A DNA stretch of 64,000 bases from the NCBI RefSeq assembly GCF_029894425.1, contig NZ_JARXYJ010000001.1, positions 5,952,001 through 6,016,000 of the forward strand, read 5' to 3'. The stretch's first letter is position 1. Every line of letters starts with the position of its first letter. Under the pieces are notes generated by a model. That model searched no databases, was not told the origin of the DNA, and saw nothing but the letters and a program-made list of their open reading frames with translations. This document shows positions 8,120-16,678 of this stretch, in pieces. This stretch comes from Streptomyces sp. SAI-127. Its GTDB lineage: Bacteria > Actinomycetota > Actinomycetes > Streptomycetales > Streptomycetaceae. The position numbers were made by a program, and so were the translations under genes.

Positions 8120-8764
8120 CTAGTCCCGCTTCCGCAACCGCCGGTCCAACGCCAGTGACAGCTCCGCCTCCACGACGCTCCGCGCCAGCGGGCGCAGGCG
8201 GTGGAGGTCGTCCTCTCCCGCGTGGCGCAGGACCAGTTCGGCGAACATCTCCGCCAGGGCGTCGACGTGTTCGCGGACGCGCTTGCCGGCGGTCAGGACC
8301 TCTGCCAGCGGGATGCCCTCGCGGACCAGGGCCGAGGAGACGTCCAGGAGCCGGCGGCTGATGTGGACGATCTCGTCGCCGTCGGTGCCGAGGTAGCCGA
8401 GTTCCATCGCGGCGGCGAGGTTCTCGGGCGTGACCTCGCCCTCGAAGCGGGCGGCGAGTTCCTCGGGGGTGAGGCGGACCGGCTCCTCCTCGGTGGGGGT
8501 GTCGAGGCCGACGAGGTCGGCGACGTCCCGGCCGTGTTCGAGGGCGTCGGCGAGTTCCGCGATGCCGGTGAGGGTGTGGCCGCGTTCCAGGAGCGCGGCG
8601 ATCGTGCGCAGTCGGGCCAGGTGGTGGTCGTCGTACCAGGCGATACGGCCCTCGCGGCGGGGCGGCGGGATCAGTTTGCGTTCGCGGTAGAAGCGCAGGG
8701 TGCGCACTGTGATGCCGGCCAGGCGGGCCAGTTCCTCCATGCGGTATTCGCGCTTGTCCGTCAC
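8120..8764 (-). CDS. MerR family transcriptional regulator
   Basis: The protein has 214 residues. The winged-helix MerR N-terminus is clear: YRMEELARLAGITVRTLRFY followed by RERKLIPPP and RLRTIAALLERGHTLTGI. The long C-terminal part (about 80-214) has no metal-binding Cys pattern, so an organic effector is more likely than a metal. It is transcribed divergently from the BVMO operon with 127 bp between, which holds a perfect inverted repeat (8851-8866). It probably controls that operon and itself. Confidence 0.85.
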   Translation of the reverse strand: MTDKREYRMEELARLAGITVRTLRFYRERKLIPPPRREGRIAWYDDHHLARLRTIAALLERGHTLTGIAELADALEHGRDVADLVGLDTPTEEEPVRLTPEELAARFEGEVTPENLAAAMELGYLGTDGDEIVHISRRLLDVSSALVREGIPLAEVLTAGKRVREHVDALAEMFAELVLRHAGEDDLHRLRPLARSVVEAELSLALDRRLRKRD

Positions 8765-8850
8765 GGCCGCAGCCTATGTCGTACCCCGGGTAACTTTCTT
8801 TCTCCCCGACCCCTACCCATCGGTACGGAGCTGCTCTACCCTCCCATTGC

Positions 8851-8866
8851 GCCAGTGTTCACTGGC
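8851..8866. promoter_or_regulatory. Inverted repeat, candidate MerR operator
   Basis: GCCAGTG-TT-CACTGGC is a perfect 7-2-7 palindrome, 25 bp before the BVMO start codon, in the divergent MerR/BVMO spacer. MerR proteins bind such repeats inside promoters. The link to this MerR is inference. Confidence 0.5.
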
Positions 8867-8891
8867 AGAGTCGGGCAGGGAAGGCATCGGC

Positions 8892-10388
8892 ATGGCCGAA
8901 CACGAGCATGTGCGGGTGGCGGTGGTCGGGTCCGGATTCGGCGGGCTGGGGGCCGCCGTACGGCTGCGGCGCGAGGGTGTCACCGACTTCGTCGTGCTGG
9001 AGAGGGCCGCCAGTGTGGGTGGTACCTGGCGGGACAACAGTTATCCGGGGTGTGCCTGCGATGTGCCCTCCCACCTGTACTCCTTCTCCTTCGCGCCCAA
9101 CCCGGACTGGCCGCGCACCTTCTCCGGGCAGGACCACATCCGCGCCTACCTGGAGCATGTGACCGACGTCTTCCGGCTCCGCCCGCACATCCGCCTCAAC
9201 TCGGAGGTGAAGCGGATGACCTGGGACAGCCAGAAGCTGCGGTGGGACATCGAGACCTCCAGTGGCAGTCTCTCGGCCGACTTCGTCGTGTCCGCCACCG
9301 GGCCGCTCTCCGATCCCAAGATCCCCGACGTTCCCGGCCTGGACTCCTTCCCGGGCAAGGTCTTCCACTCCGCCCGCTGGGACCACGACTACGACCTGCG
9401 CGGCAAGCGGGTCGCCATGGTGGGGACCGGCGCCTCGGCCATCCAGATCGTCCCGGCCGTCCAGCCGCTCGCCCGGAGGCTCACGCTCTTCCAGCGCACC
9501 CCGCCCTGGGTGATGCCCCGCATGGACCGGGCGATCAGCGGCGCCGAGCGCTGGCTGCACCGGCAGCTGCCCTTCACCACCCAGGCCCGTCGCGGACTGC
9601 TGTGGGGTATCCGGGAGTTGCAGGTCCAGGCGTTCACCAAGCGGCCCAACGAGCTCGGTGCGGTGGAGCAGTTGGCCAAGCGCAACATGGCCCGTGCCAT
9701 CAAGGACCCGGCCCTGCGCGCCAAGCTCACCCCCGACTACCGCATCGGCTGCAAGCGGATCCTGCTGAGCAGCACGTACTACCCGGCGCTCGCCCAGCCC
9801 AACGTGGACGTGGTCGCGAGCGGGCTCAGCCGGGTCGAGGGGTCGACACTCGTCGCCGCCGACGGCACCGAGGCCCAGGTCGACGCGATCGTCTTCGGTA
9901 CGGGCTTCCATGTCACCGACATGCCGATCGCCGACCGGGTCGTCGGCGCGGACGGGCGGACGCTCGCCGAGGCGTGGAAGGGCGGGATGGAGGCGCTGCG
10001 GGGTGCCTCCGCCGCCGGCTTCCCCAACTGGATGACCATCATCGGGCCCAACACCGGTCTGGGGAACTCCTCGATGATCCTCATGATCGAGTCCCAGCTG
10101 AACTACCTGGCCGACTTCGTACGGCAACTCGACGTCCTCGGCGGCCGGGTGGCCCTCGACGCCCGGCCCTCCGCCGTGCGGGACTGGAATGACCGGGTGC
10201 AGGAGCGCATGAAGCGCACGGTGTGGAACACCGGCGGCTGCACCAGCTGGTACCTGGACGCGAACGGCCGCAACAGCACGATCTGGCCCGGCACGACCAC
10301 CGAGTTCCGGCGGGCCACCCGGCGGGTGGATCTCGCCGAGTACGAGGTGCTGCGGGTGCCGGCACACGCGGAGGCGACCGCCGTATGA
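8892..10388 (+). CDS. Flavin-containing Baeyer-Villiger type monooxygenase
   Basis: This 498-residue NAD(P)H/FAD monooxygenase has an FAD-binding GSGFGGLGA near residue 12 and GGTWRDNSYPGCACD after it. The Baeyer-Villiger fingerprint FxGxxxHxxxW is present as FPGKVFHSARW, followed by the NADPH Rossmann motif GTGASAIQ. Enzymes of this class insert oxygen next to a ketone to give an ester. The start ATG 8892 begins MAEHEHVRVAVVG. The stop overlaps the next gene as ATGA (10385-10388). With the hydrolase and SDR downstream it fits an alcohol-ketone-ester-hydrolysis sequence; the physiological substrate cannot be read from sequence. Confidence 0.88.
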   Translation: MAEHEHVRVAVVGSGFGGLGAAVRLRREGVTDFVVLERAASVGGTWRDNSYPGCACDVPSHLYSFSFAPNPDWPRTFSGQDHIRAYLEHVTDVFRLRPHIRLNSEVKRMTWDSQKLRWDIETSSGSLSADFVVSATGPLSDPKIPDVPGLDSFPGKVFHSARWDHDYDLRGKRVAMVGTGASAIQIVPAVQPLARRLTLFQRTPPWVMPRMDRAISGAERWLHRQLPFTTQARRGLLWGIRELQVQAFTKRPNELGAVEQLAKRNMARAIKDPALRAKLTPDYRIGCKRILLSSTYYPALAQPNVDVVASGLSRVEGSTLVAADGTEAQVDAIVFGTGFHVTDMPIADRVVGADGRTLAEAWKGGMEALRGASAAGFPNWMTIIGPNTGLGNSSMILMIESQLNYLADFVRQLDVLGGRVALDARPSAVRDWNDRVQERMKRTVWNTGGCTSWYLDANGRNSTIWPGTTTEFRRATRRVDLAEYEVLRVPAHAEATAV

Positions 10389-11303
10389 GCCGTCCGACGC
10401 ACGTGATCTCCGGGCCGTACGCCCCACCCGTCCCGGTGCGCGAGCTCACCGCCCTGTCCGCCGACGGCGCCCGCCTGCACGTGGAGGTGCACGGTCCCGA
10501 CGACGCGCCCCCCGTCGTCCTCGCCCACGGCTGGACCTGTTCCACCGCCTTCTGGGCCGCCCAGATCCGCGAGTTGCGTGCCGACCACCGGGTCATCGCG
10601 TACGACCAGCGCGGCCATGGACGCAGTCCGGCGAGCCCCGCCTGCAGTGCGGACATGCTCGCCGACGACCTCGAAGCCGTACTGGAGGCGGCCCTCGGGG
10701 CAGGCGGGAAGGCGGTGATCGTCGGTCACTCCATGGGCGGGATGACCGTCATGGCCGCCGCGGAGCGTCCCACGTTCCGTGCGCGCGCGGCCGCCGTCCT
10801 GCTGTGCAGCACCGGTTCGTCGCGGCTGGTCGCCGAGTCGACCGTCGTACCGATCCGGGCCGGGCGGCTGCGCACCTGGCTGACCCGGCACGTCCTCGGG
10901 GCGCGGGCGCCGCTCGGACCGGTCACGCCGCTGGCCCGGCGGATCCTCAAGTACGGGACGATGGGGCCCCGGTTCGGCTCCGCACATGGTGGAGGCGTGC
11001 GCGCGGATCGTGCACGCCTGCCCGCGCAAGGTGCGCCACGCCTGGTCGCAGGTCCTCGATCTGCTCGATCTGGACCACGGCGTACGGCAGCTCGGCGTGC
11101 CGACAGCCGTCGTCGTCGGTACGGCCGACCGGCTCACCCCGCCCGTGCACGCACACCAGTTGGCCGCCGCCCTGCCGAACTGCCTCGGAGTGACCGAGCT
11201 GCCCGGCGTCGGCCACATGACGCCCATCGAGGCGCCCGAGACGGTCACCGCACGGATCCGTGAACTGGTCACCACCTACGTACAGGTCAAGGAGGGCGCA
11301 TGA
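10385..11303 (+). pseudogene. Alpha/beta hydrolase, single-base frameshift
   Basis: The first 193 codons encode an alpha/beta hydrolase: LAHGWTCS (oxyanion region), YDQRGHGRS, and the nucleophile elbow VGHSMGGM. At GGGGCCCC (10963-10970) the frame breaks. Read as is, the frame runs into unrelated residues to a stop at 11263. Removing one base from that run restores GTMGPGSAPHMVEACARI and the rest of the fold, including the acid residue in VGTADRLTP and the catalytic His in GVGHMTP. The repaired frame ends at 11303, overlapping the SDR start exactly as in an intact operon. It is either a recent +1 mutation or a sequencing error. As written, the product lacks its catalytic Asp and His. Confidence 0.85.
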
Positions 11304-12184
11304 GCAGGGTCGGGCTCGAGGGACAGGTCGCGGTCGTCACGGGGGCCGCGCGGGGCGTGGGCGAGCTGCTCGCCCGCAAGCTGTCGGCGCGCGGGGCGAA
11401 GGTCGCGCTGGTCGGCCTGGAGCCGGACGCGCTCAAGCAGCTCTCCGGACGGCTGCACGGCGACAGCGACCACTGGCACGCCGACGTCACCGATCACGAG
11501 GCGATGGCCCGGGTCGCGCGGGAGGTCAAGGAGCGGTTCGGGAAGGTCGACATCGTGGTCGCCAACGCCGGTGTCGCCACCGGCGGGCCCTTCGTCGACT
11601 CCGATCCGGAGGCGTGGCGGCGGGTGATCGAGGTCAACCTCATCGGATCGGCCGTCACCGCAAGGGCGTTCCTGCCCGTGCTGATGGAGAGCCGGGGGTA
11701 TCTGCTGCAGATCGCCTCCCTCGCCGCGATCACCCCGGCGCCGATGATGACCGCGTACTGCGCGTCCAAGTCCGGTGTGGAGGCGTTCGCGCACAGCCTG
11801 CGCGCCGAGGTCGGACACAAGGGCGTGCGGGTCGGGGTCGGGTATCTGTCGTGGACCGACACCGACATGGTGCGCGGGGCCGACCAGGACGACGTCATGC
11901 GGGAGCTCAGGCAGCGGCTGCCGTGGCCGGCCAACAAGACGTATCCGCTGGGGCCGGCCGTCGAGCGGATCGTGGCCGGGATCGAGCGGCGGTCGAGCCA
12001 TGTGTACGGGCAGGGGTGGCTGCGCGGGATGCAGGGGATGCGCGGGTATCTGCCGGGGCTCATCGGGACGGTCGGGCAGCGGGAGATGCGGCGGTTCGGG
12101 GAACGGTTGGAGGGTATGCGGGTGGGACTCGTCGGTGCAGGTGGGGCCGCGGATGAGGAGGCTCGCGCTACGCACCGTGACTGA
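11300..12184 (+). CDS. SDR family oxidoreductase
   Basis: This is a 294-residue short-chain dehydrogenase/reductase. The cofactor motif is TGAARGVGELLA (TGxxxGxG) near residue 15. NAG appears in VVANAGVATGG, the catalytic Ser in LQIASLAA, and the YxxxK pair in YCASKSGVEAF. The C-terminal extension of about 60 residues is rich in Met/Gly/Arg. The ATG overlaps the repaired stop of the hydrolase (ATGA). In this operon it could oxidise an alcohol to the ketone used by the BVMO; this is inferred from gene order. Confidence 0.9.
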   Translation: MSRVGLEGQVAVVTGAARGVGELLARKLSARGAKVALVGLEPDALKQLSGRLHGDSDHWHADVTDHEAMARVAREVKERFGKVDIVVANAGVATGGPFVDSDPEAWRRVIEVNLIGSAVTARAFLPVLMESRGYLLQIASLAAITPAPMMTAYCASKSGVEAFAHSLRAEVGHKGVRVGVGYLSWTDTDMVRGADQDDVMRELRQRLPWPANKTYPLGPAVERIVAGIERRSSHVYGQGWLRGMQGMRGYLPGLIGTVGQREMRRFGERLEGMRVGLVGAGGAADEEARATHRD

Positions 12185-12223
12185 TCGAAATGCGTTCTTT
12201 GTCCGGGCGTGTGAATCTGGTCG

Positions 12224-12244
12224 AGGCCCCGGCCAGGGGCCTTT
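12224..12244 (+). terminator. Rho-independent-like terminator after SDR operon
   Basis: The stem AGGCCCC (12224-12230) pairs with GGGGCCT (12236-12242) around the loop GGCCA, then TT. It ends the BVMO-hydrolase-SDR operon. Confidence 0.7.
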
Positions 12245-12272
12245 CCCCTCACCCCCACGGGAGTGAACCCAC

Positions 12273-12470
12273 ATGGGTATGAAGGACCAGTTCCAGGACA
12301 AGTCCGAGCAGTGGCAGCAGCAGGCCAAGCAGAAGGCCGAGCAGGCCAAGCAGCAGGGCCAGCGGGGTCGTCAGGGCCAGGGCCCCGACCGCGACCGCAT
12401 GCGGGACGAGGAGACCGAGCGGCTCCAGCGCGAGGAGCAGGAGCGGCTCGACCCCGACTACGAGATGTAG
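12273..12470 (+). CDS. Small hydrophilic Gln/Glu/Arg-rich protein
   Basis: This 65-residue protein is almost entirely polar (KSEQWQQQAKQKAEQAKQQG, then RDEETERLQREEQERLDPDY). It is predicted helical or coiled coil in the first half and disordered after. No enzymatic motif is seen and the family is not recognised. Its charge pattern recalls CsbD-like stress proteins, but without a convincing match. GGGAGTGAACCCAC precedes the ATG, so an SD is present. It lies alone between two terminators. Confidence 0.65.
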   Translation: MGMKDQFQDKSEQWQQQAKQKAEQAKQQGQRGRQGQGPDRDRMRDEETERLQREEQERLDPDYEM

Positions 12471-12487
12471 TCACTGCTTGACGCGTG

Positions 12488-12517
12488 GGGTGCCCTCTCA
12501 TTCGTGGGAGGGCACCC
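12488..12517. terminator. Bidirectional hairpin between convergent genes
   Basis: The arms GGGTGCCCTC (12488-12497) and GAGGGCACCC (12508-12517) are a perfect 10-bp stem. It lies between the small polar protein and the 3' end of the tricorn gene. Confidence 0.7.
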
Positions 12518-12535
12518 TGCGTTGCTGTATGCCTC

Positions 12536-15500
12536 TCAAGACCTCGGCGGAAGCTTCGGCCTCGATCTGTCCGGTACGTCCCGGTAGTTGGGCGGCGTCG
12601 CCGGAGGTGTCGTCTCCAGCAGGCTCAGCGCCAGCGTCACCGCGTCGTCCAGTTGGGCGTGGCGGCCCTCCGCCCAGTCCAGTGGGGTGCGGAGGATCTC
12701 CAGGTCCGGGGGTACGCCCTGGTTCTCGATGGACCAGCCGTACGCGTCGAACCATGCCGCGTTCATCGGTACGGTGATCACCGTACCGTCGCCGAGCTGG
12801 TGGCGGCCGGTCATGCCGACCACTCCGCCCCAGGTGCGCTGGCCCACCACGGGACCGAGCTTCAGCAGCTTGAACGCCGCCGTGATCATGTCGCCGTCGG
12901 ACGAGGTCGCCTCGTCGGCCAGGGCGACCACCGGGCCGCGCGGGGCGTTCGAGGCGTACGACACCGGCTGGGCGTTTCTCGTCAGGTCCCAGCCGAGGAT
13001 CGTGCGGGTCAGTTTCTCCACGACCAGCTCGCTGATGTGGCCGCCGGCGTTGCCGCGTACGTCGACGATGAGGGCGGGGCGGGAGACCTCCATCCGCAGG
13101 TCCCTGTTGAACTGGGCCCAGCCCGAGCCGCCCATGTCGGGGATGTGCAGATAGCCGCACCGGCCGCCGCTCAACTCCCGTACGACGGCACGGCGTTTGG
13201 CCACCCAGTCCTGGTAGCGCAGGGGGCGTTCGTCCAGGAGCGGGACCACCGCCACCCGGCGGGCCCCTCCGCCGGCTGGGGCGAAGGTCAGCTCCACCGT
13301 CGTACCGCCCGCCGCCGCGAGCAGGGGATAGGGGCCCGCGACCGCGTCGACCGCGCGGCCGTCCACGTGGGTGAGGACCGCGCCCTCGCGGATGCCCGTG
13401 CCGGCCAGCGGGGAGCGTGCCTTGGAGTCCGAGGAGTCGCCGGGGAGGATCCGCCTGACCGTCCAACCACCCTCCCTGAGCACGAGGTTCGCACCCAGCA
13501 GGCCCTGGCGGCGCTGGTAGTGCGGTGGGCCCTCGTTGCGGCGGGCGGCGGTGACATAGGCGTGGGAGGTGCCCAGTTCGCCCAGGACCTCGCGCAGGAG
13601 GTCGGCGAACTCGTCGGGGGAGGCGACCCGTTCGACCAGCGGGCGGTACTGGTCGAGCACCGCGTCCCAGTCGATCCCGCACATCCCCGGTTCCCAGAAG
13701 TAGGACCGGATCAGGCGGCCCGCCTCCTCGTACGACTGGCGCCATTCGGCCGCCGGGTCGACCTCGTGGAGGATGCGGCGCAGGTCGATCCAGACGATCG
13801 TGTCGCTGTCGCCGGACTCCGTGGCGGGGGTCGCGCGCAGGTCGCCCTCGTCCACCACGACCAGCCGGGAGCCGTCGCCGCTGACCGCGAACCAGTCCAG
13901 GTGCTCGACCAGCTCGGTCTTCTTCGCCTTGCCGATGGCGAAGTGTTCGAGGGTCGGGCGCTCGGAGGTGTCGTCCGGGTTCACGAAGGTCTCGCCGAGG
14001 GCGCCCGAGATCGGCCAGCGCAGCCAGACCAGGCCACCGCCCGCGACCGGGTGCAGCGCCGAGTACTTGGAGGCGGTGACCGGGAACGGGGTCACCCGGC
14101 TCTCCAGCCCTTCGAGTTCGACCGTCACCGCCCCGCCCTCGCCGCTCTCGTCCTCGACCGGGTCCAGGCCTCCGGCGGCCGGGCGGCCCTCAGGGTTCAG
14201 GGCGAAGGGGGAGGGGGTCGCCGAGGACAGCGGGACCAGGTAGGGCCGGCAGCCGAGCGGGAAGGACAGGTCGCCGGTGTGGACGTCGTACACCGGGTCG
14301 AAGCCCCGCCAGGAGAGGAACGCCAGGTAGCGCCCGTCCCGGGTGAAGACCGGGTTCTCGTCCTCGAAGCGGCCGTTGGTGACGTCGACGATCAACCGGT
14401 CCCCTCCTCCCTTCGGGGAAATTCGGGCCATCTTGATCTGGCGCAGGGTGCGGCCGATCCCCGGGTGCGACCAGGTCAGCCACGAGCCGTCCGGTGAGAA
14501 GGCCAGGTCCCGCACCGGCCCGTTGACCGACTGGATCAGCTCGGTGACCTCGCCGTCGGAGTCCTCCGTCGCATCGAGCAGAAGGAGCCGTCCGTCGTGC
14601 GAGGCGAGGGCGAGGCGCTCGCCCTGCGGGTCGGAGACCAGCTCCAGGACCCGCCCCAGCTCTCCCGAGGCGAGCCTGCGCGGTTCGCGGTCCCCTGTCG
14701 CCCGCGGCAGATAGGCGATCTCGATCGCGTCCTCGCCCTCCGCGTCCGTCACATACGCGACCTGGCCGACGGAGCCGAGCATCTCCGGGAGCCGGACCCG
14801 TACCCCCGGGGTGTCCGTGATCGTGCGGGCCGGGCCGTCCCGGTGGGTCAGCCAGTAGAGGCTGCCGCGGACGACGACGGCGCTCGCGCGGCCCGTCTCG
14901 TCGACCGAGATGCCGTCCACGTGCTGAGAGGCGGGCACCTGGTACGTACGGCGTCCCGCGCGCGGACCGCTCAGCCGTACGTCGAGCCTGCGGGCCTCGG
15001 ACGAGAGGTCGTCGACCATCCACAGGTCGCCCCCGCACTGGTACACCACCCGGGTGCCGTCGCTGGAGGCGTGCCGGGCGTAGAAGGCGTCGTGGTCGGT
15101 GTGGCGGCGCAGGTCGGAGCCGTCGTGGGCGCAGGAGTAGAGGTTGCCCACGCCCTCGTGGTCGGAGAGGAAGGCGATCCGTTCGCCGACGAACATGGGG
15201 GAGTGGAGGTGGCCGCCGAGGCCGGGCAGCAGACGTTCGCCGTGCAGCCAGAGCCGGCCCGTGGCGCCGCCCCGGTAGCGCTTCCAGGCGGCCGGCTCGT
15301 GCGGTGGGGTACCGGTGAGGAGGAGGGTCCTGCGGTCGGCGACCTGGATGTCGGAGACCGGACCCCAGGGAAGCTTGCGGCCCGGGGAGCCGTCGGTGGG
15401 GACCTTGTACGCCCAGGTGAAGTAGGAGAAGGGCTCGCCGTGGGAGGCGACGGCGAGGATGGTGGCCCCTTTGCCTCCTTCGCACGGCGTCCATCCGCAG

Positions 15501-15769
15501 ACCTGGGTGTCCGCGCTGCCCCAGTAGGTGAGCCGCCGGCCCGGCCCGCCGTCCACGTCCGCCAGGTGGATCTCGGGCACGAGACTGCGCCAGCTCGTGT
15601 ACGCGATGTGGCGGCCGTCGGGCGAGAAGCGCGGATGGCCGACCTTGGTGCGGTCGACGGTCAGACGCCAGGCCCGGCCCGGACCGTCGAGAGGGGCCAG
15701 CCAGAGGTCGTCCTCGGCCACGAAGCACAACAGGTCGCCGCTCAGATGCGGAAGGCACAGATAGCTCAC
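12536..15769 (-). CDS. Tricorn protease homologue (S41 family)
   Basis: This 1077-residue protein has the full tricorn layout. Beta-propeller domains fill the first about 650 residues, with TolB-like repeats such as RFSPDGRHIAYTS, AFSPDGSWLTWS and VFTRDGRYLAFLS. A PDZ domain lies at about 760-850 and an S41 serine-protease core follows. The tricorn catalytic tetrad can be placed: Ser735-His736 (GTSHAYV), Ser957-Asp958 (TSSDGD) and Glu1015 (ENQGVPPD). Tricorn trims peptides released by the proteasome in the cytoplasm. The GTG start has AGG immediately upstream, which is unusually close spacing. The gene is convergent with the small polar protein and divergent from the tetR gene. Confidence 0.92.
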   Translation of the reverse strand: MSYLCLPHLSGDLLCFVAEDDLWLAPLDGPGRAWRLTVDRTKVGHPRFSPDGRHIAYTSWRSLVPEIHLADVDGGPGRRLTYWGSADTQVCGWTPCEGGKGATILAVASHGEPFSYFTWAYKVPTDGSPGRKLPWGPVSDIQVADRRTLLLTGTPPHEPAAWKRYRGGATGRLWLHGERLLPGLGGHLHSPMFVGERIAFLSDHEGVGNLYSCAHDGSDLRRHTDHDAFYARHASSDGTRVVYQCGGDLWMVDDLSSEARRLDVRLSGPRAGRRTYQVPASQHVDGISVDETGRASAVVVRGSLYWLTHRDGPARTITDTPGVRVRLPEMLGSVGQVAYVTDAEGEDAIEIAYLPRATGDREPRRLASGELGRVLELVSDPQGERLALASHDGRLLLLDATEDSDGEVTELIQSVNGPVRDLAFSPDGSWLTWSHPGIGRTLRQIKMARISPKGGGDRLIVDVTNGRFEDENPVFTRDGRYLAFLSWRGFDPVYDVHTGDLSFPLGCRPYLVPLSSATPSPFALNPEGRPAAGGLDPVEDESGEGGAVTVELEGLESRVTPFPVTASKYSALHPVAGGGLVWLRWPISGALGETFVNPDDTSERPTLEHFAIGKAKKTELVEHLDWFAVSGDGSRLVVVDEGDLRATPATESGDSDTIVWIDLRRILHEVDPAAEWRQSYEEAGRLIRSYFWEPGMCGIDWDAVLDQYRPLVERVASPDEFADLLREVLGELGTSHAYVTAARRNEGPPHYQRRQGLLGANLVLREGGWTVRRILPGDSSDSKARSPLAGTGIREGAVLTHVDGRAVDAVAGPYPLLAAAGGTTVELTFAPAGGGARRVAVVPLLDERPLRYQDWVAKRRAVVRELSGGRCGYLHIPDMGGSGWAQFNRDLRMEVSRPALIVDVRGNAGGHISELVVEKLTRTILGWDLTRNAQPVSYASNAPRGPVVALADEATSSDGDMITAAFKLLKLGPVVGQRTWGGVVGMTGRHQLGDGTVITVPMNAAWFDAYGWSIENQGVPPDLEILRTPLDWAEGRHAQLDDAVTLALSLLETTPPATPPNYRDVPDRSRPKLPPRS

Positions 15770-15861
15770 CTCCCCATGCTTTTCCTGGTCATGGACCGGA
15801 GCAACTTATGAAAAATCGGCCAGAGGTGACGTGCCGCGACCTGGGGTGACCCACAACACGA

Positions 15862-15922
15862 ACGAAACCGTTTCGTTTCGCTGGAGAATGCGCTACATTC
15901 GTGTCGTACGAAACAGTCTCGT
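15862..15922 (+). promoter_or_regulatory. tetR promoter with two operator-like repeats
   Basis: A 15-base inverted repeat, ACGAAAC-C-GTTTCGT (15862-15876), recurs with one mismatch as ACGAAAC-A-GTCTCGT (15908-15922), centres 46 bp apart. Between them a promoter can be drawn: TTTCGT (15871-15876), a 17-bp spacer, then TACATT (15894-15899). One repeat covers the -35 and the other the expected start point. This is a typical arrangement for autorepression by the downstream TetR protein. No further copy was seen before the MMPL gene, which is probably read from this promoter. Confidence 0.65.
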
Positions 15923-15953
15923 TCGAAGTCCCGTAGCGGAAAGGGTGAGTGAC

Positions 15954-16559
15954 ATGACCGAGGTCTCGACCGCGCGTCGCAGCCGCATCACCCCCGAGCG
16001 TGAGGCCGAGCTGTACGAGGCCGTGCTCGAACTGCTCCGGGAGGTCGGCTACGACGCCGTCACCATGGACGCCGTCGCCGCGCGCACCCGTTCCAGCAAG
16101 GCCACGCTCTACCGCCAGTGGGGCGGCAAGGCCGAGCTGGTGGCGAAGGCGGTGCGGCACACCAAGCCGGGCGGTCTCGGTTTCGAGGAGATCGACACCG
16201 GGTCGCTCAAGGGCGACCTGCACGCGCTCACCATGCGCTCGGACGACTGCACGATGGAGCAGAACTCCGCGCTCATGCGGGGCCTGGCCATGGCGATCCA
16301 CGGCAACCCGGATCTCCTGAAGGCGTTCCGCGAGCATCTCATCGAACCCGAGATGGCGGAGTTCCGCCGAGTGGTGCAGCGGGCGGTCGAACGGGGCGAG
16401 GTGCGCCCCGACAACCCGGCGATCGAGTTCATGATCCACATGATGATCGGCGGGTTCGCGGCCCGCACGATGATCGACGAACTGCCGCCGACCCAGGACT
16501 TCCTCCTTTCGTACATCGACGCCGTGGTCCTCCCCGCCCTCGGCGTTGCCACCGACTGA
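15954..16559 (+). CDS. TetR/AcrR family transcriptional regulator
   Basis: The protein has 201 residues. The N-terminal HTH reads EAELYEAVLELLREVGYDAV, followed by VAARTRSSKATLYRQWGGK, the standard TetR recognition helix region. The C-terminal ligand domain (about 65-201) is rich in Met and hydrophobic residues. The ATG 15954 follows GAAAGGGTGAGTGAC. It lies 119 bp upstream of an MMPL exporter on the same strand, and its promoter carries two matching inverted repeats. It likely represses itself and the exporter until a ligand binds. Confidence 0.9.
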   Translation: MTEVSTARRSRITPEREAELYEAVLELLREVGYDAVTMDAVAARTRSSKATLYRQWGGKAELVAKAVRHTKPGGLGFEEIDTGSLKGDLHALTMRSDDCTMEQNSALMRGLAMAIHGNPDLLKAFREHLIEPEMAEFRRVVQRAVERGEVRPDNPAIEFMIHMMIGGFAARTMIDELPPTQDFLLSYIDAVVLPALGVATD

Positions 16560-16678
16560 CCCACAGTCTCCCCAGCAAGCCCTCCACCTGACGTAACCGC
16601 TCACGTCGTCGGGCTGATCATCCCTGCCCTTGGGCCGTGTCGCCCTAGACCCCACGACCTGACCGGGAGTACGCCTTC

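Noticed and set aside
12485..14497. 670-codon plus-strand open frame opposite the tricorn gene
   Set aside because: It is antisense to a coherent tricorn protease whose catalytic residues are in place on the minus strand.
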